NCBI GenBank assembly: GCA_949130485.1
Contig: OX422184.1
Coordinates: forward strand, 4,091,204-4,155,203
DNA from: Agelas oroides
Lineage: Eukaryota; Porifera; Demospongiae; Agelasida; Agelasidae
Length of the DNA: 64,000 bases
Direction of reading: 5' to 3'
Below the pieces are notes generated by a model. That model was not told where the DNA came from and did not search any database. It saw only the letters and a program-made list of their open reading frames with translations. Positions 1 to 64,000 of the stretch are shown piece by piece (the first letter of the stretch is position 1; each line of letters starts with the position of its first letter). Made by a program: the position numbers and the translations under genes.

Positions 1-17
1 ATTCCTTTTCCCTATAG

Positions 18-34544
<34,527 letters not shown>

Positions 34545-34933
34545 CTTCTTTACTTCTTGAGATTGGTCTCGATAAAGATGGCCTCTGTGTTTGCGATAGC
34601 ATCACACGCTTCGCTATGTTCAACTTCCGGCTCATACGTACGCTATCACACTTCAAGCATGCACAATTTAGCTTCCGGTGGCATTAATGAATGCAGTTAC
34701 CGAAGAAGGAAGTCCGTAATTCACCGCTACCTTCGGTAAAAGACTAGTCTTGTGCCAAGCCGGATACAACCTACGGAAACTTCGTCTGGTAAGATTGCAC
34801 GCCTTTCTTGGGCTTTTGCACACATCAGCAGGTTTTGAACACGGCCGGCACTGACCATATTATGGAAGTTCTTTTTTTTTTTGGTGTAATCATAAATATC
34901 AAATGTCAAATATAGAGCAAGCTACAAAGGAGG

Positions 34934-34939
34934 AATAAA
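34934..34939 (+). promoter_or_regulatory. Possible polyadenylation signal of gene 1
   Basis: AATAAA about 390 bases after the tentative stop at 34542-34544. The motif is common by chance in AT-rich DNA. Confidence 0.3.
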
Positions 34940-35517
34940 ACATATAGAAAAAATATGGAAGTTCTCACCTCTACATGGCTTCAATTATCACCAATTAACA
35001 TCCACACAAGCGTTAGGGTGCCAGTGAACTGCCCAAGTAATTGGACATGCTACAATTTGATTGGCACATTCAAATAACTCCCTCATAAGTAGAAAAGCCC
35101 CAGAATTGAGCCCAACGTTACCAGACAGATTTTCCGTGGGTTTTTCCGGCTGGTCATGAGACTAGGAAAAGACTTGCAAACACAGGTATGTATTCATGAC
35201 GCTTAAACGCGTCATTGGTCATACGGGAACACTAATTGCATGACGCTAAAATGTGTCATTTGTCGGTAAAGAGTTAATACCGGTAATATTATTAGTGCTC
35301 CCTGAAAACTACACTGCACTACTTTACTTCCTGGAGTGAATACACCTCAGGGTTTATGGTTTATACTTATGCACTATGGGCCTACAGTTATATGAATACT
35401 GTATTCATAATCAATATTTACAGTATTCTTTTTAAATTATTGAATCGTCTGATATATCAGTCTGATCTTCAAATATTCGCAATAGTTAACAGAAGTCTTT
35501 AAGTATCCTTATAATTT

Positions 35518-35700
35518 TCACAAGGATTGTTGGCAATGACAGTATACTGGCCACACTTTATTTTGCAACATTTTGTGTGCACTTTAGCTCAATGAAACTT
35601 TTTTTATTTTGAAGTTCACTTGCATTCCAAAGTGCATTCAAAAACATTGCAAAATAAAGTGTTGCCAGTATACCATCACTGCCCAACAATCCTTGCAAAA
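35518..35700. mobile_element. Foldback element
   Basis: Left arm 35518-35584 and right arm 35630-35700 are imperfect reverse complements (AAGGATTGTTGG ... CCAACAATCCTT; CACTTTATTTTGCAA ... TTGCAAAATAAAGTG). The loop is about 45 bases. Confidence 0.75.
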
Positions 35701-36215
35701 ATTTGGTAACATGACCTTATATCTTTATAGTATTTAATAGCTACACTGAAGAATATTACAATTTGTCCTATACATATAACGTATAGGGTTGCTAATTATG
35801 AACAGTTGATGCCAGAAAACAATTAAGGCACTTGATCTTGAGGATTTGAATACAGAGTGAATGCAATCTAAATTTGTAACACCATCACATATACACTATC
35901 ACTAGTGGCTAGTGCATCCTAAACATGCCATGCAGAGACTAAAACTATGGATGAGTATCCTCTGGTATTGTGCATTCTCAAGGTTAATTAACCCTCTTGG
36001 TGTGGCAGTGGGTGCTTGTTTGTATTGTGTGAATATATAATTATAGTATTTGCTTATTGCACCCAGAAGGTAACTGCATGCATGTTTCAAGAACAGCCTT
36101 GCATGAGTAGTGCATGGACCCATCCTACAAGCAAATGGTATAGCTATTTTGTTTTTGTCCTTCATAGTCTTCATAGAACTGACTTGCAGTTGATTATAGC
36201 TACTACATATCATCA

Positions 36216-36253
36216 AAAAACAAAAGCTCCTGCAGGCAGGAGCTTTTGTTTTT
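36216..36253. repeat. Perfect 18-base hairpin
   Basis: Arms 36216-36233 and 36236-36253 are exact reverse complements around a two-base loop. In a eukaryotic intergenic region it is not read as a bacterial terminator. Confidence 0.85.
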
Positions 36254-36366
36254 CAGACTAGATAATAGTAGCAGTAGTCAAAATGACTCCATTGTGATGT
36301 CAATATCACGGCTGGCGTGAGCGGTAAGGCCGGTACAGCTTTGACTGTAGCGTTTTTGTCTCGTCC

Positions 36367-36604
36367 CCAGATCCCACCCTCTCATGAGGAAAAGGGTCTG
36401 GTGACTATTGAGCGCTTCCTTGGTTGTGCCGAGTCAGCAATCTTGATTTTATCTTTATGACATACTGCTACTTCATTGGCTTGTTCAGAATCAATACTGC
36501 TGACTCAGCTTGGCTTGTTCAGAATCGATACTGCTGACCCAGCACAACCAAGAAATTGCTCAATGGTCACCAGACCCTTTTCCTTGTGAGAGAGTGGGGT
36601 CTGG
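36367..36604. mobile_element. Foldback element with about 75-base arms
   Basis: Left arm 36367-36441 and right arm 36530-36604 are about 85-90 percent reverse complementary by eye (GGAAAAGGGTCTGGTGAC/GTCACCAGACCCTTTTCC). The centre carries two direct copies of CTTGTTCAGAATC-ATACTGCTGAC. Confidence 0.8.
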
Positions 36605-37031
36605 GCACAATACTATACTGGTTTTGAGGGAGAAGAAAATGGCATCGCACGCGCACGTCATGGCACAGCCTCTTCCAGAATTTGTCATAGCTCCGGGCAT
36701 CTAACATATGTCGAGGCTTTCTCCGAACTTTTTTGAGACTTCAAGTGTCTAAAGTGGCGACGAGATGATTGTTATTTTTTTGATTTTCCATATGACAATC
36801 GAGAGTGCCCAAAATGAGGGCGGGGCTAACGTACATAAAATTCAATGTTGCATGCCTGCAAATGATGGCTACCTTGAAAAACGTGATCAGATCAAGCCTC
36901 ACATCACATTTCCAAGTTGAGAGTTTGGAAAACATGCTCTTGTGAGACGGTCATTTCTTGGTTCAGTCCTAGTCTGGCAAAGCCAGACCCAAGCATAGCA
37001 CGAGGGTCTGGTCGCAAGCCTATATTGCGAT

Positions 37032-37375
37032 GTATAGTCTAAGTTCACCCGGTTTGAAACGGTTTCCTGTTACGTCACTTTAATAACTACTTATAATCTG
37101 TCGCACACCTTATTAAATATTTAGAATCCATCGCGCTGCCGTAAGTTAAATATATTAGACCATACAGCATGGTGGCCGTCTGAAGCAGCTCATTGGCTAA
37201 ACGGTTAAGGGTTAGAGTTAGGGCTAGGGCTAGGGTTAGGGCTAGGGCCAGGGAATGTATATAGTACTTTTTTTTCTCTGGTCTTACAAAATGGACATCT
37301 TTGCTTCGGTAGCCTCTTATGAATATTTAATAAGATGACGTAACCGTTTCAAACTGGGTGAACTTAGTCTATCCC
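37032..37375. mobile_element. Nested DNA element, 344 bases, with 10-base target duplication
   Basis: Flanked by ATATTGCGAT at 37022-37031 and 37376-37385. Ends share CTAAGTTCACCC and GTTTGAAACGGTT as inverted repeats. Contains a telomere-like tract. Confidence 0.8.
37204..37256. repeat. Interstitial telomere-like TTAGGG/CTAGGG tract
   Basis: Degenerate units GGGTTAGAGTTAGGGCTAGG and following. About seven or eight hexamers, inside the nested element rather than at a chromosome end. Confidence 0.75.
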
Positions 37376-39904
37376 ATATTGCGATTTGTACCCGCTGCAG
37401 AATCCAATCAGATTGCAGAACACGCATATTACGAGATACTGACATCCGGTGAAAACAGTATTCGCGAGAATTTCTCAAACGTTACATTGTAACAAAGATG
37501 TAGAAAATGTTTGAAAAGCAGTCAGAAATTGACAGAGGTAGGAACTGCACGAACTGGGCTACAATGACCCAGAGCCTGAATTCAAAAACTGATTAGGCAT
37601 TACGTAATCCAGGTGATAATTGCCATACAAAATGGTTTGCGATCCGCTTCGCGCTCGGGTCTGGCATTGCCAGATTAGTTCAGTCCTACTGGTCTACTAT
37701 CTATGGTTCAATCGGTCAAGTGGCTTCACTAGCTGCATTCACGGGGTAGGATTGATTTAGCATTTTGGCTCAGACATGGCCTCTGAAGCGATCTCAGAGC
37801 ACCTAATTTTAAAAAAAATTTCCTGGGGGAGCATGCCCCCAGACTCCCCTAGCTTGTGCATGGTTATGCATCAACAACCACCATGGCTGTACCAGCTGAA
37901 AATAGCTGCCTCCGGCCCTGAATAATATGCAAGTCTTTCATTCTTGAACTCAAACAGATAACTCCCTCCTATGATCTCTCACCTGCAGTGTTATCAAGGT
38001 TAGAAAAGCAAAGAAGTATACCATGGACAGTTCAGTGATGTTCTCCCAATTCACAGAGTCTACAAGTATTAACATGCCCAGTATTGACCAAAAGCCAGAA
38101 CTAGGGGTTCCTAATCCCTGTGCTGTGAAAGAAAATGAGTATGTGATGGGTCCAGAACTTTCAGCTGAAGCTACTACCTTGTAACAAAGTGGTTATTTTT
38201 AACTCAGTAACAATAGACAACATATACTAATCTTTTTTAATCCTCTTCTTTGTACAATTTTGGGTGAAATAACATCCCAATAGAGTACAGTGTTAGTATT
38301 GTGTTGAGTTGTGTTAATTTTAAGCCAATTTGATGATTTGGGTAGTTAAAAAATGTATACTAAAAATTAATACTCGGCAACATATCGCGAGTCTCGCCCC
38401 GCGACGAGGCCGGTCGCAAAAAACGGCCGCAGCGCTGGAAGGCATTATCAAACCGCGATAGAAAGTCCATTTGTGAATTTTGTGAACAGCAAAGAGGTGC
38501 CTCTACGCAAGTCCGGTTCGTTTCTGCCATTGCTGGCTGGAGCTAGCTTGTAGAAAAGTCAGGAAGTATCATTGCGTTAATTATTACACACTGGAATGTA
38601 CCTCTAAAAATAAAAATAAATTTTAAATAACTACCAACTGGGATATTCGAAATCCTTGCTTCCTTGGCCTCGAACACTCCCAGAACGACTACTTTTAGCA
38701 GGATTATCTTTAGTGTAACTGTGTAAGTTTGCACAAGTACTGTTGTTCAACACATTTATTGTTGTGAACCAGTACATATGAAACACAAAGCCACATTGCA
38801 GTCATACTGGCAATTTTAGGGGACACATGCCTGCAAACCACAAAAGTTATGCAGTGTGAATAAATAACACCTTCTGCAGCTACAATTACAGCTGGTTCTT
38901 GTCAACCAACTTTTCAGTCCTCCATCGCAGACTAGCTACCTAGGAGAGAAGGAATAGGAAAGTCTTGGTTACAAACCTAATAAGGATACATGCAGGTACA
39001 AGAGTGAAAATTCATGCATGTGATGTGCGCACACATGGTGCTGGAAAACATCTGTGGATTTCACCTTGCTTCAAATGAGTGGGAACATGAAGCATAAGCA
39101 TGAAGCATCATGCAACACTTAGTAGTAGGGGCAGCCCGAAGCTAACCACAGACCAGATACAAGCTTGTAGCTATTCACCCTGGGCTGTGATAACACTTAG
39201 CCGTATCGGTGATGCCAATTGGTTAAAGTGGTAGATGGAGGTGGCAGAGTAGCAAATAGCAATCATTCTCCTACGGAAGTGGCAGAGTAGCAGAATAGAC
39301 ATTCTGCTATGTCTCTGGTACATGATATATAAGTGTTCTGTGTTTTTGATGGCAAAACAGCAAACGTTTGCTCCCGAAATGTACAACTAAAGGTACGTGT
39401 ACACAAAGCAGAATCACAGAATGACCACTTTTGTACACTTAATAGTTGATCCTGACACCAGTAGCTTGCATGTAAATATACACCACAAAACTGTTGTAGC
39501 ACCCACCTGTGATATGTAATTCATGCACTAGGGCTGTGAAAGTGCTAGGAAGCTATGTATACACCACCCAATTTTGAAAGCTTTTGTGTCTGTGTGTGTT
39601 GGTAACATTCTCGGTGGCACAGGGTGGAAATGAGTTTATTAGGACGAGCCCAAGCATGGTCTACATTTGTTGATACTCATAGACAGCAGAAATTCTCTTT
39701 CTAGCTTTCTGGTCACATGTTACAGCATCATGTTTGACCATGTAGGTACTTTGGCAAGTTTGCTGCTGCTTGGTATAGTTGGTACACAAGCTGTGATTAA
39801 CACTGCATATCACTCAGGTCCGCCCCACAATGAGCAATCCTCTGTCTAGTGGTATGGTGTAAGATTTATGTTACTGGCATTATTAGTTATTTGTCATTCT
39901 CCTA

Positions 39905-40490
39905 CGACGAGAGAGATCGATTCCAGTTGTGATTCTGGCATACCAAGTGGAATCAGGCATTTATGTTACTGGTATTATTAGTTGTCATTTTTATGTTCTT
40001 GTATATATGATGAAAATACAGTACATGTACATGAAGAACATAAATCACTCATGAAAGTATATCCACTTAATATATCTTGGTTCTGTTCTAAGAGAGTGTC
40101 GCTCCGTTTATTATCAATGCACAAACACTTCACAATGCTGTACACTACAAGTAGCCATGTGGCTGTGGGTAACTAGCTAGACTTTGAAGAGAGATCGATT
40201 CCAGTTGAGATTCTGGCATACCAAGTGGAATCTGGCATTATCAACAAGACAGACCCAGGATGCAGTAAAACATCATAATAGTTCATGACTTTTCTGGTGT
40301 ATACCCTCTGCATGTCTATTTTGTTCATTTTATGTTCTTGTATGATGAAAATACAGTACTTAAAGCTGAAGAACATGAATCACTCATGAAAGTATATATC
40401 TTGGTTCTGTTCTAAGAGAGTTATTATCAATGCACAAACACTCCACAATGCTGTACACTACAAGTAGCCATGTGGCTGTGGGTAACTGGA
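39905..40490. repeat. Diverged tandem duplication, about 280-base unit
   Basis: Copies about 39905-40174 and 40185-40490 share GAGAGATCGATTCCAGTTG, CTGGCATACCAAGTGGAATC, ATTATCAATGCACAAACACT and TACAAGTAGCCATGTGGCTG in the same order. Confidence 0.8.
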
Positions 40491-40499
40491 CTTTGGACT

Positions 40500-43167
40500 C
40501 TCAGTGTACTTAAGGCCTGGGTCGGCTTAGGTCAGCCCGGAAGTGCGCGCGCCACCTATTATTGCTACGCGCGCCGTATTTATCGTGCGGATGTCATGTG
40601 ACGCTAGTGTGACTTGAAAGGTGATTTTTAGTCGACGTTCACACAGTGCCTGTTTTGTGGCGAAGAGTTACGAGAAACCGTGACAGTTGGCAAAGTTGGA
40701 AGGAACTCCGGAGGACAGTAAGTCGCCGTAAGTTACGGTGGGAGTGAAAGTTAATAATGTAAATGCAGGAAATAGAGTTTATGTTTGCTAGCTGCAAGTA
40801 CCTTTCTCCATGTCCTAGGGCGATAGTAGGTGGTAATCTTTTGTCCCTAGGGAGGACGAAGAAGTATCTTGGTGAAGCCCGGGTTCGAAGCTCAGCTTCA
40901 GCTTCGAACCCAGGCTTTCTGTTCTGAATTTTGTGTAAAGACCTCAGGCTAACTCGCGATACTTGGTCGTCGACGTCCAACAAGCTATGGCATGTAATAC
41001 CCTAACTTTTCAACCTGGGATGATCTGTTTTGAGCTGAAGTCAAGGTCAGACCAGCCCAGAACACGGTCTCTGCATGCAGGAAGCAGTAACTCACAGTGA
41101 CAGACTCAGACGGTCAGACCCCAAAAATAGATGGGGGGTTGCTTTAATATAACAGCTAGCTTAGATAATCTAGAATACGACTGTGTTGTAGTGGCCGGTA
41201 GTGTTCATGTACTTGGACAGTGTGCGAAGTGGTCATTTCAGCATGAGATCAAAGCATACTTTCACTTCCGGTGAGTCCGTGGAATGAGTCCATTCTGCAG
41301 TCCGTTCCACATTTTACAGTAGGCCAGCACAAACGCTATAGCTCTTGCATAGATTTAATTGATCACAGTATGCATTTCATTGACTTCCATAAGTGGTATA
41401 CAGACAGGTTTGTGGCTGATAAGTCTTGTAGTTAATTCAGTTATCATCACTTATGTGGAATTGAACTATGGAAAGATAAACTGTGTAGACCTTGAGAGTT
41501 GAAATCAACAGTAGTTGCTTCACTGGTGTAAAACTGTCTTCAGTCCCCTAGGGAGTCAGTGGTGGGTTAATAGCTACCTCCCCAGTTTACTGTGTGTATT
41601 CCCCAACCTAGCATGCAGCTTGTACTACATAACCTAAAGGGTTTGCACATGCAGCATAAATTAAAAAAAGTACACAGCTATTTATTATCCAGTTGATATT
41701 TTTACAACAATATTTTTCCTATTGTCGTGCTATATAGGGCCACCACTCAACGCTGTTGCTGAAGTGACTATATGCGGAGATCTGAGGAGAAAGCCATGTC
41801 TTCATATACAGTCTAATAACGGACCCTCCGAAAAGCAGACAACCTCTCTACAGCAGACATATCACTTGCCCCCCAAGAGATTTTACGATAGAACTCAATC
41901 GTTTCAGACCTCCCAGAAGTGGACACCTCTCAACTCCGTACAGCAGACACTAATGAGTCCAGATGTACCCAAGTCATAAATTACCTCCGAAGACGGGCAG
42001 TGAAACTTCACCCACCATAATATGAACGCTTGTCAACCGCTTTTGTAAGATTGTGCGCCACTGTCGCAGGATGGCACTATATTAATAATAGCACTGTTGT
42101 TCATCATGCTAGCCCTTCTCGCCATAGTACAGCAACAAGGAGATCCAGAAATACGACCTGATCATGTTCAACAAGCCTGAGCACAGATTACTATGCCTAC
42201 CGGAGTACCGAATGCTATAACGGTACCTAGAGACTAATTTGTGGGCTCTCAAGAAATTCAACTCAGCATGTAATTCTCAGGCTGAACTTGGTGATAATTA
42301 TCCCAGTAATACACTGTAATATCTCTATTCCTTGCAGTTCTGCAAACCTATCGAGACACCTTCCACAACCTTGCACTTCTCAAGCCACATGCACTAACAT
42401 TTTCTAGCTTCTTCTTCTCTAGCAAAACATTTTGCATGCCAGATATATGTACCATTCAACAAGCTATATTACATACTTGAGCAATCAACTATCGAGCCTC
42501 CCTCGACGCGCAGCTGTCCTTGTGAGTTCGCGGCAGATGGGAGGGTGCCCTGTGAGGACGTCCTAGCTCCTCCCCCATAACTTGTGGGTGTGGTTGATAG
42601 GTCATGTGACTGTTAGCCAGAATGGCCGCACGAAGGCAGTGAGAAGTTGTCCTCGCTTAGGCGCAACACTTCCCGAACGATTTACGAGTTACTGTGTGTC
42701 TCATAAGATGTTGTTTGTGTGTCTCCGCTAGTTCACCGCGTAGAATTCTCGTTCATGAAAGTTAAAGATCGCTAAGAGCGGGGAAAGCTACAGGTTGAGT
42801 GGCCAAAATTCACTGTTTAGCTCGGATAGGTATGTTCCCGAGCGAATTAGGCTATTCTACCCGGTAGAAAGTTAGAACTAAGTGAGTAGTTTATTATGCA
42901 ATTTGAAAGGCCGCGATACGTGATGTCTAAGTGTTGCGCCTTTTGGCCCCAAGTGATTGCTGGGTGGGGCTTACCTTTAGCGGTTCCCTTGCTCACGTGA
43001 GCTGTCTTCCAGAAAGTTGCAACTTTTTTCTTGATGACCAGTTATACCTCTAACCATAATATATATATGGTGTCAATACACTGCTGGGTGTTGGAGAAAT
43101 TCAGCCAACAACTTAGCATATCAATTTTTACCAGAAATAGCCCGACCCAGGCCTTAAGTACACTGAG
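40500..43167. mobile_element. 2,668-base element with perfect 26-base terminal inverted repeats
   Basis: 40500-40525 and 43142-43167 are exact reverse complements (core GTGTACTTAAGGCCTGGGTC). I see no convincing target-site duplication and no transposase frame, so it may be non-autonomous or a decayed relic. Internal GC-rich stretches (40530-40720, 42490-42990) are CpG-rich. A foldback GGGTTCGAAGCT/AGCTTCGAACCC lies at 40884-40915. Confidence 0.65.
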
Positions 43168-43600
43168 CTGGATTGATGCCATTCCCACATTTTGTGCCAA
43201 ACCCCATCAAAAAGGTATGGATACCTTACAGATTTGCTTTCATATGTTGTGTGGGAGACACCATGCAAGGGCAACGTCTAATTTGTGATACACAAAATAA
43301 AAAAATTAAAAAAAATTAAAAAATTTAAAAAAAATGGTAGCTATGTGTGCAAATTTTTACAAACAACTAACCTGAAACACTGACTATGAATGTGATCGAA
43401 AGTCTAGCTAGCCCCAAGCAGCAGCACTACAACTGTGGCTTAGAAAGAACATACTTATTATACCTACCTATAGGCACCTTTATTGCTATAATACATAATT
43501 GCTATGCACTGCTGGGCAGGAGGTGAACTGCAGTTTTCAGACCAGCCCTCAAGACTGCAGGGCTGTTAACAGGTCTTTAATTGTGTACCTTGATGTTATA

Positions 43601-44141
43601 CAGTGGAACCCCTCTATAACGGAAACCATTGGGAACTAACATTTTGTCTAGCCTCGAACCCAGCCTTTCCGTTCCGGATTTTTCTCCAAAGCTGCGAAAC
43701 AAAATCCGGAACGGAAAGCCTGGGTTCGAGGCTACATTTTGTCCTTCATAGCAAGTTTCCCTAACTCAGGAGCTTCCGGTGTATTTCCGGTAGGCGTGGT
43801 ATGCGTAATCGCGCTGTCGACCACAACGTGGCTGCGTTTTCAGAGCTTTCCTTTGCTGTACCGCCTGTACGCTGGCAGGGAAGGCTAATCAGAGGCTAGT
43901 ACTACGAGTAACAACGCTAATCTAATGTCAAGTTGTTAACTACAGCTCGACGAGTGTCCGCTAAATCGGGATCGTTGAGTATTGTTTGCGTACAATTGGG
44001 ACCGTTATACGGAGTAGCGGGGTGTCCGCTATTCAGGGGTTGCTTAAGTATTGAAGTGAATGCAAGGACAGTCGGGACTGTCAGAATTGTCCGTTATATC
44101 GTGGGTGTCCGCTGTTGAGGGGTGTCCGCGGGGTTCCACTG
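43601..44141. mobile_element. Tc1/mariner-pogo-like MITE, 541 bases, TA duplication
   Basis: Starts CAGTGGAACCCC and ends GGGGTTCCACTG, with TA at 43599-43600 and 44142-44143. The inner sequence repeats gtgtccg/cggac-type subterminal motifs. Such ends are typical of pogo/Tigger-derived MITEs. A hairpin element is inserted at 43649-43734. Confidence 0.8.
43649..43734. mobile_element. Hairpin micro-element TAGCCTCG...CGAGGCTA
   Basis: 86 bases, almost fully palindromic (AGCCTCGAACCCAG, CCGTTCCGGATTTT and their complements). Flanked by a 9-10 base duplication (CATTTTGTC). Same family as 58848-58921, and probably 40884-40915. Confidence 0.8.
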
Positions 44142-45708
44142 TATCTCTGTGGCCGGGCCAAACGTAAAAAAGCAAATTGAACCCATGAACCCCCGAACTG
44201 TTTGCTGTTGCCCTGGCTGAGCCGTTGCAAACTTTTGTTTTTGGTAGTAGATGCCTGCGTGGGAAAAGATGTGGGGATTGTGCTTAGTTAATTCAACTAA
44301 AAGGGTGTAGCATGCATGCATGCTGTCCCCTACAATGAGCCCCACCCCCCTTATAGGGGGTGTTGCTGCTGGGGAGTTTTTATTAACACACTTGTGCAAA
44401 GTTCATTCATAAATGTGGCATGGCCACATCCTGTTAGTGGAATTTAATACAGCTACTCCCCATTATGGGTGAAGATACAAAATACCTGCATATGTTAAAC
44501 AATGCCTGGATTGTGCCAAGTTTACTTAAAAACTTGGCATGCATGTCTCCCACTGTGAATAAGGCTTGGGAGGAGTATGTAGAATTCCCTAAAGGATATA
44601 TATGTGCATAACTACTTATTAGCGCAACACCTTTAAGGATCCTAATTACCTGCCAATCAATGCACTGTAGTGTGATTGCACTTTAGAAGCACTGCATTTT
44701 GGTATTTCTCAACATGGTAGCAGACAAGGGGTACTGAGCTGTGAAATGTAGCTATGAGCACAATTGTGCAATAGCAAGGAAAGAACAGCAACTGCTTTTA
44801 GTTTAATATGTCTAGCTTGGACACATGCACATCAAGCATGTTTACATTAATACGCATTCTCTATCTTACCGCTTCAAGTGCTTCCAATGCTTGCAGACTA
44901 TACATGGACAACGTTGACAATACCAACAGAGTATCATTGGTCTGATATGCATGCTCAGTTAAGATATTGAATTTCAGATGGTGGGAGGAAGCTGTGGTGT
45001 TTTCTTATGTCATTGTTTTAACACGTGCTGGTGAATGTGTGTGTATATTAAACATACCCCTCCCTGTTTGTACATTTTTAGTGAGTGAGTGAAGTCTGTG
45101 TGTGAAGTAAGAAGTTAGGGACAACTATGTGAAATGTAGGTTGCTTGAACAGGGCCACTTCGAGCCCACACAGGTATGCATGCTTACATATATATCTGAA
45201 GTTGAAAAGGTCAAAGAGAAGCTTGCTGCTCAAACATGCCCATGATAAATAGGAGCTGATCCCGAAGCAAAACTTAACAAGAATTTATTTTCTTGCATGA
45301 GCCAACTATATACATATACACACTGCAACTTTTAAAGTTTCATTTGAGGGTTCAAGTTGATTTTGTATTGTTGCTCAACATGGCAGGTGTAGATTGTGCA
45401 TGTAAGGGCATGAAATAAGTAGTTCCTGTGCATGAAGGATGAGTTAGGGAAAATTATGCGTTGCTGAACAGGAAGAGCCACGCGTGGATAGCTACATTTT
45501 TGCGGTTGTCTCCCACCTCGATGAATCTGCTTATCCGGGAGGGTACGTACGTCCGCTTAACAGGAAGTATATAGCTGCCGCATGACCGCCAACTACAAAG
45601 CACACTCCCCCTTCGGCTGGAGCTATACCTGCCGTTACAGCTACATCTCAGGATCGAAGATCGAAGCTGCTGTAACCGCTCTCACCTGGTAGGACTTGGC
45701 TCTATGCT

Positions 45709-45753
45709 AGTCTCGCAAGCCTGGCACACCCTTCGCAGTGTGGCTTGCGAGAC
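45709..45753. repeat. Short hairpin
   Basis: GTCTCGCAAGCC and GGCTTGCGAGAC are exact reverse complements around about 20 bases. A related GCGAGACTA lies at 45831-45839. Confidence 0.7.
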
Positions 45754-46076
45754 CTATATATATCTACATTACTGCATGCTTACGTTCAAAGCCTAGTATA
45801 AGAGATGTAGTGAGCTTGGGTCTGGCCACGCGAGACTATAGTGAGCCTGGAGTGTTCTCCAGGAAAAGGTGCAACGTTAAGACTTTTTTTTTTTTCAACA
45901 GCATTCATAGTGACTGAGAAAGACATCGGTAAAGTAATATCAGCTAAAACACCCACAGACCTCCAATTATGCAGCTGCATGGTTTTTATGTTGCATCCCA
46001 TTGCTATGGTTAGCTAACCTGTATACATGCAGTCATTCCCCTCTGTTTTGTAGCAGGTGAACACCCAGAGTGAGCA

Positions 46077-63943
<17,867 letters not shown>

Positions 63944-64000
63944 GTCAGAACAAGGATGTGATGTAGAATCAGCCGTGCCTTTACGCTCACTATCACATAT

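Larger units (their letters stand above)
36970..37677. mobile_element. Non-autonomous DNA transposon, 708 bases, with 9-base target duplication
   Basis: Ends TAGTCTGGCAAAGCCAGACC and GGTCTGGCATTGCCAGATTA are inverted repeats. The flanks carry GTTCAGTCC on both sides (36961-36969, 37678-37686). No transposase frame. A second element is inserted inside it (37032-37375). Confidence 0.8.
34545..46076. other. Intergenic region between gene 1 and gene 2
   Basis: 11.5 kb with only short, non-conserved frames on both strands and no SRCR exon that I can find. It consists largely of inverted-repeat elements, listed separately, plus AT-rich filler. Stretches 34945-35500, 35710-36200, 37690-39900 and 44150-45690 show no structure that I can name beyond the C-rich dispersed repeat near 37780-37870. 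Confidence 0.7.

Noticed and set aside
36216-36253. Hairpin followed by T-run as a bacterial-type terminator
   Set aside because: The window is eukaryotic with spliced genes; the T-run is part of the palindrome.
37204-37256. Telomere end
   Set aside because: Short, degenerate and enclosed by a transposon with target duplications.
40639-40983. 114-codon minus-strand frame as a gene
   Set aside because: No recognisable domain, inside an inverted-repeat element, and partly over a foldback.
45753-45767. TATATATAT as gene 2 TATA box
   Set aside because: It lies 310 bases before the ATG next to a hairpin; such tracts are frequent here and no start site is known.

Overview
The window is eukaryotic, intron-rich genomic DNA. 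It holds parts of two very large plus-strand genes in head-to-tail tandem. Both encode arrays of scavenger receptor cysteine-rich (SRCR) domains. Most introns within the arrays are short (about 55-150 bases), the intergenic DNA is full of small foldback and MITE-like elements, and SRCR repertoires this large are known from sponges, sea urchins and amphioxus. The short introns and array style make a sponge (demosponge) my best guess. That is inference, and a sea urchin, amphioxus or other invertebrate is not excluded.

Gene 1 (18 to about 34544, 5' end outside the window) has 39 SRCR domains here, each built from two exons and all joined by phase-1 introns. Two domain types alternate. A-type domains have about 114 residues and end V-G-C-E-G. 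B-type domains have about 109 residues and end V-R-C-Q-G. Only one A is missing from the alternation, between domains 28 and 29. After the array come one exon with 17 copies of a Thr/Pro-rich 15-residue repeat (a mucin-like stalk), a membrane-proximal domain over three or four exons, a strong transmembrane helix and a short tentative tail. The product is about 4,850 residues in this window and should be a type I membrane receptor.

Positions 34545-46076 hold no gene that I can support. This stretch is made of inverted-repeat elements, some nested with target-site duplications, plus tandem duplications and a 2.67 kb segment with perfect 26-base terminal inverted repeats.

Gene 2 (46077 to beyond 64000) starts with a signal-peptide exon. 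It continues with an SRCR domain split by a 5.5 kb intron full of repeats, then the same A/B alternation to the window end (17 complete domains and half of an 18th). Its B-type domains carry Gln where gene 1 usually has Glu in the H-x-E-D-A-G motif. Its last domains in the window look more like early gene 1 domains than like the rest of gene 2.

The arrays have grown by tandem duplication at several scales: 3,888 bases (8 exons) in gene 1, 1,140 bases (4 exons) in gene 1, and 1,341 bases (4 exons) in gene 2. Because every array intron is phase 1, duplications of whole modules keep the frame. The 3,888-base breakpoints fall in a repeated long intron, which suggests unequal crossing-over there. 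No tRNA, rRNA or CRISPR array was recognised.
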